This document shows positions 23,548 to 38,812 of a stretch of 64,000 nt of DNA, one piece after another. The notes below the pieces were generated by a model. That model saw nothing but the letters and a program-made list of their open reading frames with translations, was not told where the DNA came from and made no database searches. Position 1 is the stretch's first letter; every line of letters begins with the position of its first letter. Source of the stretch: Typhlomys cinereus (Eukaryota; Chordata; Mammalia; Rodentia; Platacanthomyidae); contig JALPQD010000818.1 in the NCBI GenBank assembly GCA_023101885.1, positions 20,001 through 84,000 on the forward strand, read 5' to 3'. Both the position numbers and the translations under genes were made by a program.

Positions 23548-26468
23548 CATGGGTTCTGCAATTTCTTTCTTTAGGGTTTTAAAGTTTTCATTGTAAAAGT
23601 CTCTCACTTCCTTGGTTAGGTTTATACCAAGGTATTTCATTTTTTTAGGGGCCACAGTAAATGGGATTGGTTCTCTTAGGGCTTTTTCACTTCTTTCATC
23701 CTTGGCATATAGGAAGGCCACTGATTTTTGCATATTTATTTTGTAACCTGCCACTCTGCTGAACTTATGTATTAGTTCTAGGAGTTTCCTGTATTAGTTC
23801 TAGGAGTTTCAAGCTAAGGCTTCAAGTACAATATTGAATAGAAGAGGTGACAATGAACAGCCTTGTCTAGTTCCTGATTGAAGTGGGAATGCTTCCAGTT
23901 TTCCCCATTCAGTATAATCCTTGCTGTTGGCTTGTATATAGCTTTTATTATGGTGATAAAGGTTCCTTCCATTTCAACTGTCTCAAGGGTTTTGATCATA
24001 AAAGGCTGTTGGATCTTGTCAAAAGCTTTTTCTGCATCTATCGAGAGTATCATGTGGTCTTACACTTTGGATTGGTTTATATGGTGAATTACATTTATTG
24101 ATTTGTGCATGATGAACCAACCTTGTATGCCTGAAATAAAGCCTACTTGATCAAAGCAGAATCAGCATCATAAAAATGACCATCCTACCAAAGAATATAC
24201 AGATTCAATGCTATACCAATCAAAATCCCCAAGCAATTCTTTAAAGAAATTGGCCAAACAATCTTAAATTCATATGGAAGCACAAAAGATCCAGGATAGC
24301 AAAAACAATCCTGAGTAACAAAAACACTGCTGGAGGTATCACCATATGAAACCTTAATCTATACTACAAAATCATAGTAATAAAAATAGCCTGGTACTGG
24401 CTCCAAAATAGACATGTAGATCAATGGATAAGGGTTGAAAACTCAGATATAAACCCACACAATAATAGCCATTTGATCTTTGACAAATGGCCCAAAAAAT
24501 TTAATGGAAAAAGAACAGCATCTTCAACAAATTGGTGCTGGCAAAACTGGATGTCCACATGCATAATATGAAAACTGGACCCGTACTTGTCACCATGTAC
24601 AAGACTTAATTCCTTGATATAAGGCCAGAGACTATAAAAACCATAGTTGAAAAGGTATGGAACTCCCTCGAGCTGATTGGGCTAGTCCAACAGTTCCTAA
24701 ACAGAAATCCAATAGCACAGTCACTAGAACCAACACTCAACAAATGGGATCTTATGAAATTAAAGGGCTTCTGCTCAGATAAAGAGATTATAAACTGAGC
24801 AAAAAGGTAACTCACAAAATGGGAGAAAATCTTCACTAACCACATATCTGATACAGCTGTATTATTCAGAGTGCACAAAGAATTTAGAAAACTAAACACC
24901 AAGGAGATAAATGGCCCAATTTAAAAATGAGCCATCCTTTTCCAAGGATGATATTAAAATGTGTAACAAATACCTTAAAAAATGCTCCACACCCTTAGCC
25001 ATCAGGAAAATGAAAATCAAAACTTATCTGAGATGTCATTTCACACTGGTCAGGATGGCAAAAATCCACAATACAAACAACACCGAATGCTGGAGAGAAG
25101 GAAACTCTCCTACATTGCTGGTGGGAATGCAGTCTTATACAACCACTCTGGCAATCAGTCTGGCAATTTTTTAAAAAGTTAAAGATCGAAATGCCATATG
25201 ACCCTGCTATACTACTTCTGGGAATAACCCCCCATGCAGCAAAAATTCACCTCGATAGCAGAAGCACGACCATGTTCATAGCAGCACTGTTTACAATAGC
25301 AAAGTCATGGAATCAACCCAAATGCCCAACAGTTGACAAGTGGATAAGGAAAATGTAGCATATTTATACAATGGAACACAACTCAGCCATCAAAAAAGAT
25401 GAATTAATGAAATTTGCTGGAAAATGGGCGAAATTAGAAAAAGTTATATTGAGTGAAGTACCCCAGACACAGAAAATTAGACACGGTATGTATTCCCTAA
25501 TAGGTGGGTCCTAGTACCAAACCCACTTAATGACATATTCAAAGATAAATCTCTGTAATACCTATAACAATTGCAAAGATTATAAACAGGAGGGAAGGGG
25601 AAGGAGGGCTACCAGAAATAAGGAGAGAGGGGATCATGCTTCAGTAGAGAAAATAGGTCACCATCAATTACTGCAAGTAAGTAATGAGACATCTGGTGAA
25701 GCTCACTCTCAATTTCCTTCTTCACTTTCCCTTTCTCACTTGCGAATGAGGGAGTTTGATCTCACTAATCAGTGTATAGACTGGCAGATAGATGGTAATC
25801 ATCCTGCAAATGAGACACTGACCTCCCCCCCCTACTGCGGTCTCATACTCCTATTCCATCTACCTTTGAATCTCCTCTTATAGTAAGATTTCTTTTTTTA
25901 GTCTTTGATCTCTGGTTAGGAGGTGACCTCCAGTACCAATCAGGATGGAGCCAAGCGTGATGCAGGAAGAGCAAAACTGAAAACAACAACAAACTATAAT
26001 TCAGAATACCAGAGAGCCTAAAGAAGGGGTGGACCAATGATATGTAAGATATTCCACACAAGTTAGGGCTGCAGTAGCCATATTTGGATTTTGCATGACC
26101 TGAGCAATGACTGACATGTCAACCACACCCTCAAACTCCAGCATGGATCACAGGCACTAGGATCCTTAGAGGCAAGGGATTAACAGTCATAATAGTGTTT
26201 CCATACTAAAGGGGAGCCCAAGAAAGGGCTCTGGGCAATGCCACTGAGTCCTTACACCTCACTAGAGTGGAGGACTCAGAGGTAAGTTTGGCATTTATAC
26301 AAAAGGATGCTCCTGGGAATGTGAGGGGGTAATGGGGAGGCACTAGGAGAAGGGGAGGGAGGGGAGTGAAAGGAAGGAGAAAAGGGGCAAAGGGTGGAGG
26401 GAGGGAGGGGACCAGGGTACCTATTAAGCTTGTATGATTGGGGAACAATAAATATAAATTAAAAAAAA
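23548..26468 (+). mobile_element. L1 with 5' inversion (twin priming)
   Basis: From about 23,548 to 24,160 the ORF2 reverse-transcriptase region lies on the minus strand ([12 protein letters not shown], then the segment ending NENFKTLKKE). From about 24,165 the element continues on the plus strand with the part of ORF2 that comes next (KMTILPK-like, then the C-terminal end). A 3' UTR follows with a G-rich tract at about 26,325-26,418 and an A-rich tail. The inverted piece ends just where the direct piece begins, as in twin priming. AAAAGTAAAAAAATAGC at about 23,531-23,547 resembles AAAAGTAAAAAGTAGC at about 26,464-26,480, a probable target duplication. It splits the ERV1 provirus. No intact ORF remains. 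Confidence 0.85.
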
Positions 26469-26479
26469 GTAAAAAGTAG

Positions 26480-28910
26480 CTCATTCTAAAATCTCAACAT
26501 TTAAGGTGCATTGTATATCATTCTAAATATTCTCTGGCTGTGTGGGACATGTAAAATGTGATCCCAGGACACCCCAGGGAAACAGTTGATAACTAAAGAT
26601 AAAATAAACATTGCCTTTGTCACCTAGTTACCTCCTGATATAAGGACAAATTTACCAGAGTTGAAAGGATTTAATGAGTATGTCTCAGTTGCTATGAATT
26701 GCCTGGAAGACTTATAATAACCTGATCCCCACTGGAGAAAGACAGAATAAAAAAACAGCAAGGTTAATGATGACAGATTTAAAGAGATCTAAAATGGGTG
26801 AGACTACGTGGCAGGGAAGACACGGAGATAAGGACAGAGAAATGAGAGAGGGAAAAAATGCTTTTTCTCTCTGCTTCCAATCAGCCAGATCATCTTTGCT
26901 TTTAAATGGATGGACACCAAAGGGGGGTATAGGGCAAATTACCTGGACTAGGATGCCCCAGGGATTCAATCACTTATGGACTTTGATGAGGCTCTAAATT
27001 CTCTTTGAATTCCAACAAGAGCACCCTGAATATGTGGATGATCTTACTGCAACTAAAACTGAAGACTGCTGCAGTCAAAAAAGGACTCCTACAGAGACTT
27101 CAGACAATGGTATACATGGGTGTCAGCAAAGTAGCCCAGCTCTGTGAGTCTACAGTCAACTACTTGAAGCATCTCCTGCAAGGAGTTGAGCACGCCCATT
27201 GAATTGGGATGAGACATGAGAAATGGCCAAAGTTGACACAAATCAAGTTTTAGGGCCACAGAAGACACTGATGCCATACCTATGCAAGAAATTGAACCCT
27301 GCAGCATGTAAATGGCCAGCATACATCCAAACAGTAGCAGACCTGCTCTACTGGTCAAAGAGGCAGATAAAGTAACTCATAGCCCTAACACTTGCCTTGA
27401 GATGGGGAAAAGATGATTTCCCCAGGGCATGAGGGAAAGAGGTGGCAGATCAGGTAGCATGACCAGCTATCCAAGAATCAGTGGGGCCACTGCAGACCTT
27501 AGTGACTGTTCCAGAAGTGGGCTTGCTAACAGACCCAGTCTACATAACTGACAGGGAAGACTGGGCACAAAGAGAAGAAACAAAGAATGAGGAATGATGG
27601 ACACATGTAAGGCTGATAATCTCTCTGGTCTTAGGGAGAAGAATGATAAATCAGCTCCATGAAGCTCCTCACCAAGGATACACAAAAAAATGAGTCAGTT
27701 TCTTTGACCCAGATATTACATTCCACAGCTGAACAATAGTCAGATCTGACATCCAAATGTGTTGTATGTACACAACTAAACAGAGGTGAGAGAGCCCCAG
27801 AAGGGATGTGGGCCCATGACATGCTGCCTGGAGAATGTTGGTGAAATCAACTGTATTTTTGGCCATAAGTACTTTTTGGCATTTATGGACAGATTCTTGG
27901 TATGGGTAAAATCATTCCCCACCTAGGTCAGTGTGATAGTTAATCCTGGGTGTCAACTTGACCACACCTGGCATTAACTAAGATCATCTGTGAGACCACC
28001 TGAAGAGATTATTTGGATTAATACATTTACAATACAAGACCAGCTCTAGATCTCCTTGGAACTTCCCAGTAGGAAACCGGATAAAAGGAGCCACAGAACA
28101 AGAGACTTTGAAGAGAAACCCTCACTTCTTAAACTCTTCAGGATGTCTGCAGTGACGTAGCTGCCTCCAGCTTCAGCCACAGCCATGCTACCTCCTCCAT
28201 GAAATACTTTCTCCTCTGGAACCGTAAGCTGAATAAATCTCCCTTAAATTGCTTGACTTAGAATGCTCTCTCACAGCAAGTTAAGAATACCTAACACAGT
28301 CAGAAACAGCTTCTATAGTAACAATACAAGAAGTAGAGCATGGAGTCAGACTGCCCCTTTTTCTGTGGTCTGATAATGGCCCAGCCCACATGGCTAGGAT
28401 CTTTCAAATTGTGACAAAAACATTAAATATAAATTGGAGATTATATTGTGCTTAGCTCCACAGAATTCAGGAGACAAAGAACGAATTGAACTCTGAAGGA
28501 AACCTAAATTATTTCTTGAAACAGATGATAGTTAGGCCAACCTCTTTCCATTTGCTCTTCCAAGTACCAGGTATATATTTGAGACGCCTTGACAATCTCA
28601 AAATGAAGGGCCATCCCATAGGCTAAAATAGCTAATCATTCCCTCCTAAAGTTACTACAGCAGACACAGAGAGCCTGCACACTGTATGCAGGCCACAATT
28701 TTGGCCCAACTCTGAATTGATGCACCAGCTCCAGCCCAGTGACACTGTCTGGGTCAGGAGAATCCCTTCAGAGTACTCAAAACACAGATGCAAAGACCCA
28801 CTTTACTGATCTGGCACAAACAGCTTGGTCTGCTTTGCCTTATCAACAGAAAGATTAGCTTTAGATGCTAAGTCAAAAGTTTTCTACAGTATTTATAAGT
28901 GTCCCATATT
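26480..28910 (+). pseudogene. ERV1 pol remnant (reverse transcriptase to integrase), broken
   Basis: A PQGF-like segment near 26,950 is followed by YVDDL, the reverse-transcriptase active-site signature, at 27,031-27,045. Downstream come RNase-H-region-like text near 27,240-27,340 and, after an LTR insertion, an integrase core with SDNGPA at about 28,369-28,386. Several stops and frame changes interrupt every frame, so nothing functional is encoded. The proline primer site of the upstream LTR and the pol type agree on a gammaretrovirus-like class I element. The integrase tail runs to about 28,910, where env and the 3' LTR are not recognisable. Confidence 0.8.
27932..28298 (+). mobile_element. 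MaLR-type solo LTR inside ERV1 pol
   Basis: It starts TGTGATAGTTAATCCTGG and ends CCTAACACA, with AATAAATCTCCCTTAAATTG as its polyadenylation signal region. GTCAG flanks it at 27,927-27,931 and 28,299-28,303. The pol sequence continues on either side. Confidence 0.92.
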
Positions 28911-30236
28911 TTAAACCATGGTGGTGATCCTACATTGGCTGTAAATTGATGAAGTAACCTGCTCGAGAACTGTTATGTGCCCATCTTTGGTATGGTATAA
29001 AGTAGGTTGTGTCTTAGAAAACAAGGGTAAACTTCACAGGATTTTTCAGGAACTACCCCACAAACATACACTTTTCTTTTGTTCGTTTAATAAATTCTCC
29101 ACATTCTCTGCACTCAAATAGAGTTATCCTGCAATATATGATTAAAAGTATCAGTGGAATTCCAGTTTTGTGTACTTGCTAAATTCAATACAGAGGTGCT
29201 ACAGTCACTCTTCTTTGGTGTGGACAACAACTTATCTTATTTCTTTAACAATTTATCTTACAATAACTGAGGGACTACAGTCCAGGATGGCAGGAATCAC
29301 ATATCAGAAGGCAGTCAGGAGACACATAATGCTCACAAACATCAGGAGGAAAAAATAAAAATAGAAAGGCAAGGCTAATAAAACCAAAGGCCTGATCTTA
29401 TAATGTGCCTTCCTCTATTATGGCAAAACCTCTTAAAGAGGCAACAACCTTCCCAAACTGTAACCTTACGCAAGTATTCAAAAACTATTCCTGTGGGAAG
29501 CAACTCATATTCAGACCATGACCAGAGGCTATGCATCATTCTGAACTACAATTTGCCATGAGATATCCTGTTCAATCACAAGTCTTGAAACAAGGGTCTT
29601 GATTCCCAAAATTCCTGCCACCAGCAGTGATGAAGGGGAAATTTAAAAGCTGGAGGGATCAACTTCTACTCTGCCCACATCCCTCTGGACTCTCTGCTGC
29701 TCAGGCTTTCTTGGGTCTGCACCACTCTAGTTGTGGGCAACAAGAAAACAGTCTCTAGTCTTATAGCCCTTTGGCTACTCTGACTGTACCTCCGACTGAC
29801 TGGAAGATCAATAGGAGGAAATAAGGAAAAGATTTAAGAATAACCCTGTGGAGATAAACTCTCTGGTCTCCAGTGGAAGAACCATAGTCCCATCTGACAC
29901 AAACTGGTACAAAGCGTAAGAAAAAAGAAGCTGAAAAAGCCTAAAAGTTTATCTTTTCAAGGCCTGCCACCAAGTGGTTATGTGAAATTGTTGGGAATGT
30001 TAGGGCAGGATTCTACAGGAACATTGGATGAACAAAAGGAAACTCTAGTGACTTGTCTCACCGTAAGGCAGGCAGATCGTGTGGCTAATAGGCTTGGATG
30101 TACCTGTGGTAGAATGCATCCTTCAGGAGGCCTATGGATGTAGATAAGGCAGGAAAGTAGCAAGTGTGAGAAAGGTCGCGGTAAAAAGAACAAAGAGTGT
30201 AAACAACAACAAATTCAAAATCCAGGTGGGATAAAG
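28911..30236. other. Unassigned sequence
   Basis: It includes a segment at about 28,990-29,040 shared with 11,688-11,735, and possible 3' proviral remnants around 29,040-29,110 (TTAATAAATTC). No gene is recognised. Confidence 0.3.
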
Positions 30237-30960
30237 TGGTTTTTTTTCCTTTTCATGGTAAAGACTGCTTTATTGGTGGCAGTTAGTACAGTCAATAAAT
30301 ATTGGTCCCCAAAGAAGAGTTAATCATCAGATTATTGGTCCACATAGAGCTGAATGAAAACTGAACCAAGGATGACTCAGGTCAATACTGCTTCTTGGGA
30401 AGGGCAGCCAAAACAAAAAAAATACAAGACTTACTTTTTCAGGCAAATACCAGAAGCATGGTGGCTCTGTACAGCAGGGCATTGGATACCCCATCCTTCA
30501 TTATCCTCCTGAAATAGCTTTTTTTTTTTATTTATTCAATTGTGCATGTATGCGTATGTATGTGTGAGCGTGCGTCTGTGTGTGTGTAGAACCACGGACG
30601 AATTTGGGAACCACCATGGACGCCTCCACTTCCTCCGCCCCGGGATTCACAGGCTCCGTCCTACCAGGACCAGAAACGCAGGCCGCCCCCGCTTCCGCCT
30701 GGCATCTATAAGTGGGATCTGGGATCCGAACTCAGGACCTTCCACCTGCAAGGCAGAGGCTTAACCCCTGAGCCACCTCTCCAGCCCCTCAAATAGCTTT
30801 TGTTTCTCCAGAACTTTATTTTGAAAATGCCTGCATGAGGCTGTGCTGATGTTCCTCCCAGCAATCTGGCAGACCCCCTGCAGATTGTGAAGCATCTTGG
30901 CTTAGCTGCTGCCTGCCAATCATGACAAGAACGAAGTCCACCACCCAGGAAATGGAACTC
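30237..30960 (-). pseudogene. COX7A2: COX7A2 processed pseudogene, interrupted by a SINE
   Basis: On the minus strand an ATG at 30,895-30,893 starts MLHNLQGVCQIAGRNISTA, then C-R-H-F-Q-N-K-V and E-K-Q-K-L-F, matching cytochrome c oxidase subunit 7A2, a small inner-membrane protein of respiratory complex IV. After the SINE the frame resumes with D-G-V-S-N-A-L-L-Y-R-A-T and hits a stop (L-V-F-A-stop). The copy has no introns, and a 3' UTR-like stretch runs to an A tail (plus-strand T run at about 30,239-30,246). It is a dead retrocopy. COX7A-family assignment is secure; the choice of 7A2 over a paralogue is a judgement. Confidence 0.82.
30522..30790 (-). mobile_element. tRNA-headed SINE, copy 2 (inside the COX7A2 retrocopy)
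   Basis: Same family as at 21,898, with a GC-rich body and a (CA)n-AATTGAATAAATAA tail. AAATAGCTTT is duplicated at 30,512-30,521 and 30,791-30,800, showing insertion after the retrocopy landed. Confidence 0.92.
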
Positions 30961-31325
30961 CATTGAAGAAATGGTTTTACAGTATAGATACCCAATCATC
31001 TATCCATCTCTATTTTACAATTTTAGGTGTTAATGCACCCTTATCAATAGCCTGATTTGTTAAATAACATCTTTTCAAAATATTCTTAGTCCCTTGCCAT
31101 TACTTTCTTACTAGGGATTTTTAAAAGCCTTCATGTCATATGAGCATGGGTTGCAATGGCAAGGTTTCTTTAGTTCACAAGGCAATCTTAAAACACATGT
31201 GATGTAAGCAAATAAGTGGGTGTGCATGCATGTGTGTGTGTGTGTGTGATGTCTTAGGTTCTGAGGTCTTCAAGATGCTTACTGTTGAGTCAGGCCATAA
31301 ATTCCTAGGAACACTAGGTATACAA
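30961..31325. other. Unassigned, with a short (TG)n tract
   Basis: AT-rich sequence with a TG-rich microsatellite at about 31,219-31,248. No gene is seen. Confidence 0.4.
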
Positions 31326-31638
31326 GCCACTACTAGTGTTGCTGTAAGACAATACTTAGTCAAGCAACTTAAGGGACTAAAGGAGACCTATTCTGCGTAT
31401 GGTTCCAGGGGGAGATAGACTTTCATGGCGGCAGCAGCTTGGCTGGTGGCAAAAGCTGGAGACAGGCTGTCCCAGCCATCTGGGAGGCTGAGAGCAACAA
31501 GACTGCCAGCTCAAGAGCAAAGCTCTCCTGGAAGCAGGGTGGAGCTAACCTCAAGGTCTAACCACTGTGACTGCCATTGTTCAGCAAGTATTTAGCAAGA
31601 CACATAAATCTGTGGAGGACATATTTCAAAACATGACA
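31326..31638 (-). mobile_element. ORR1/MaLR-like LTR, 3' edge decayed
   Basis: Plus text 'gtcaagcaacttaagggact', 'tatggttccagggggaga' and 'ttcaaaacatgaca' matches the LTRs of the 14.5-16.7 kb element. It begins TGTCATGTTTTG on the minus strand at 31,638. The other boundary is uncertain and I find no target duplication. Confidence 0.7.
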
Positions 31639-32439
31639 AAAGAGAAAGATGGACTAAGGACAACAGAGAATGTAATAGTCAAAAGGGTTGCTTTTGGTTT
31701 GAAGTGGTAGATCCTATGCTGCCAAGTTACCTTTTAACCCCAAGTCTCAAATGAATTTGTTCCAAGACACACATAGACTGGACCAAAAGTTCATGTGAAT
31801 ATACCTCACTAATTTATTTGTTATAGAGTGTTTTACCCATAGGGGTTCCATTGTACTTGGAGACCTGACTTCTGCTTCAAAGATTTTCCATAATGGTTTC
31901 CTAACTTTTGTAAACTTTCAAATCTGAACATTGCAAAGAGCCCTATGACCTTACATTGCAGATTACTCATCTTCATGAATGCTATGATGTAAGTTGTTAA
32001 AGACAGGTAGTCTTCCCTACACAATTGAATCCAAACGTGATTTTTGTTCAGCATATACCATGTCAGTAAAAACTTCAAGCAACACTTGTTACAGATGTAT
32101 CAGAAATGACATTTAATAAGAGCTAATTACAAAATTAATTTCTTACAATTCTAAACCTGAAATACTTACATACTCTGATGCACAATGCAGACTATTTTAA
32201 GCTTCCATACATTTTACTTTGTAGGTATTCTCATCTGTGCTTTCACGGGCAAATGAGTAACCTAAAAAAGTACCTATCAATCTTTTACATTTACAGGGCT
32301 TTACCTACCAATCCATAAAATGGAGTGACTTCTAAATTACACATGAAATCATATTTACATTATGCATAAGCCGATTCACCTTTACTTTTCATACATAGTA
32401 CAAAAATTTCTTTCATCCTGTGTCATCATATAGCTTGCC
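31639..32439. other. 3' flank of the zinc-finger gene
   Basis: AT-rich sequence. A minus-strand AATAAA (plus TTTATT at 31,813-31,818) could serve as a polyadenylation signal of the zinc-finger transcript, but this is unproven. No other gene is seen. Confidence 0.35.
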
Positions 32440-35949
<3,510 letters not shown>

Positions 35950-36238
35950 TGTAAAAAAATGATATACGGAGTTCCAATATTAGTGGGCAGCCCAAGAACG
36001 GGCCCCAGGCTATGCCACCGAGTCCTGAACTCCCACTAGGGTAGATGGCTCAGAAGGAGGTTTGGCAGCCACATGAACAGATGCTCTGAGGGATGAGAGG
36101 AAGGAAGTGGGAGGTGATGGGAGAGGGGGAGGAGAAGGGAGGAAGAGTGCAATAGGGGATGACAGGGAGGGGAAGAGGGAAGGAGAGGGGAGCACATATT
36201 GAGCTTGTATGACTAGGCAAAAAAATGTATAATAAAAA
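35950..36238 (+). mobile_element. L1 3' UTR end fragment
   Basis: It shares 'gcccaagaacgggcccc...aggctatgccaccgagtcct' with the L1 3' ends at 7.7 and 26.2 kb. The G-rich tract lies at 36,080-36,195, and the AATAAAAAAA tail at 36,230-36,239. Confidence 0.75.
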
Positions 36239-37659
36239 AAGATGTACAGGATCAAATATATTACAATTCACGAAATTTTTTATTACATTTAATGAGAACA
36301 TATATGGGTTGTCAGTTGCCCTGAAATTCATCAGACTGTCCTCCAAACAGGATCTTATGAGCGTTACAAGTGAAATGATACTTGCGTTATCTTGTGTATA
36401 TGTGTTGGTATATTTTCATGCAGGTTTGTACACATCCACATTTATAAAGGTATATGGAAGATCACAGGATATCTTCTTTAAATAAAACGCTCCCAATTTT
36501 TCTGAGAATATCTTATTGATCAAGTCATTGCTGACCTAGAATAAACTTCATAGCCAGAAATAGCATGACTTTTCCTGTGTTCTTCATTTTCTAAGCATTG
36601 TAATAATGCCACCACACGTTTTCCATATGGTAGCTTGGAATGCAAATCTGTCTTCATATTTTCACAGTAGCCTCTTTGAAAGTAAACTATTTGTTAATAT
36701 TTTCCTCACTTCACATTTATTTTCTCATGAAATATTTTACTTACTTCAGCAAACCCTGCAAGTGATGGCTTCCTTGGTTGGATCATTTCCCACAAATATT
36801 TTCCATGTTGGCTGGGGTCAACTTTGGCAGACACTTTATCATCAACTAAAGAACAAAAATATCCTCATCAATAATTCAATTTATACTCCTCTTGCCATTA
36901 AAACGTACTGTCTTTATTCTTATGGAAATATATAATTCTGATTTACAGGAAGTGTACATATTTTCCATATTCCTGAACATAATAAATTACTGACTTATAC
37001 TTAATTACTAATTCATATTTGTTTGACCCTTTAATCACATCACTGTTGAAGCATATGAAAAAATTATTATGGTATTGTTCACCTAGAAGATTGTAAAAAC
37101 CAATCATTGCCAGCCATTTCTGGTTATTACATAATTTATTTCAATAATGACAAATACTATGATACTATACCATGTCTTTCACATGTGAAGTAGGAAGGAT
37201 TTGTCAGCTAGCACCAACTCCCATGCAAGAAGCATGGCCAAGTATACACACTACTAATGGGAATAGAGGCAAAAAAAAAAAAAAATTCCTACACCAGTGT
37301 GTTTACATTTGTTTATTTCATCCTGAGAAAGTCTCAGCATTAAAAGATGTTTGAAGATGGCCTTAAATACATAACATGCTTCATCAAGTGGTCAGAAAAG
37401 CAAATGACAAAGAATATCTATAAAGGGATAGGATTTCTGGCAAACTAAGAAAACAATACTCAACAAAACAAACAAGGAGAAATCAAAAAGGGAAGGGATT
37501 TTACAAAAGTCTATTCAGAAACAGAAAATGCCAAGCTTTGGATCCACAAGAAAAGCTGCAATTCACCCTGTGCTGAAACAAAACCTGAAAAAGGAGCTCG
37601 ACATCATCAATAACTGATAATTGTTGCAGAATTTTCTCTCTCAGAATGTACACACTGAC
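36239..37659. other. Intron between KRAB B and finger exons
   Basis: AT-rich, with an A tract at 37,270-37,285. I searched for a small coding exon that would repair the reading frame between KRAB B and the finger exon and did not find a convincing one. Confidence 0.4.
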
Positions 37660-37752
37660 CTGGTAGTCTCCATACTGAGTAGTCTGCAGGTATACAAGGT
37701 ACAAATCCATGTTCAAGCTTGAAGATCAAGTCAGGTTTGGTCATGTTGTGTC
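37660..37752 (-). CDS. KRAB B-box exon
   Basis: The 93-bp exon lies between acceptor TTTTCTGCTTACAG and donor CAG/GTCAGTGTG. Taking the single G left by KRAB A, it reads G-H-N-M-T-K-P-D-L-I-F-K-L-E-H-G, matching the B-box pattern T-K-P-D-[LVA]-I-x-K-L-E-x-G. The usual E-E-P-W that follows is F-V-P-C. The exon ends in codon phase 1, as is usual for KRAB B. The B box strengthens KRAB-TRIM28 repression but is not essential. The match is direct; membership in this gene follows from strand, order and phase with KRAB A. Confidence 0.82.
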
Positions 37753-38812
37753 CTGTAAGCAGAAAACAATACATACATAAAATCAGTGTTAAGTTAGATA
37801 TACACTGATGAAAGACCACAGTTCCAAGTCATAAACTGTGCTGTTCATGGGAAACTGTTTATGGAGAACTTTGGTTAGAGTGGGTTCACTGTCAGATTTT
37901 TCAATAACTACTATGTCATGTACTACTGAATTACACAATAAATAATAGAAACTGAGGATTCAAAGAAAAATTTAAATATCACTGCAATGGTAACAAAGCC
38001 TTGGTGAAAACATGAGAATCTGAAAAGGGAAAAATGCACTCAATTATGGTAAACAGTCTGAGAGTCTACAGTTCAACTGACAATATGTAGGGGAAAAGTA
38101 TTAAAATAACACAGGGAGGCAAAACCTTAAGAAAGCTTACAGATGGACCATTTCATACATATATATTACAACTCACAAAACAAACGCAAGACTTATCATT
38201 CTTCCACAAGAAAACAAAGTCCTTCATACTACTAAGTGAAGGATATTTACATCGCAGGATTGACATTCAGATCCAGAAAACATGAAAGAACCTTAGGACA
38301 GTTCACCAGACAATCATTCTTTTTCATATTATGATGAATTGTCAAAGCTCCAAGTTAAGAAACACATAAATATTTAACAGGAACATTGCATACAGTTCTT
38401 TTTGTACCATACAGTATGATAGACAGCCAATTTTTCAGCTGTCACCATACACTACAGCATCACAATGATTTCAATGTTAGACATGTGGTGTTCATCCCAG
38501 TCCACATCCCAGTCCACATCAACACATAAGATCAAAACAGCACCTAAAAAAAAAAAAACAAACTAGCAATCACCCCAGGCACACAACAATCATGATAGGC
38601 AAATTAAATGTATAAACTTCTCTATCAACATAATAAAACTAAAATCCAATATCAACACATACATCTAATGAAAAATAAAAAATCTTGGGTCAGCTACACA
38701 GCCTGATAGGCAAAAACCCTATCCCAGATTTTCTTCTGTTGATGATATAAATACATGATCAACATAAATTAAGGCAGAAAGAAGTTTTTATTCTAATTCA
38801 TGATTTGTCTAA
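37753..38812. other. Intron sequence, AT-rich
   Basis: No gene or clear repeat recognised. A tract at about 38,547-38,559. TCCCAGTCCACA is tandemly duplicated at about 38,496-38,518. Confidence 0.4.
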
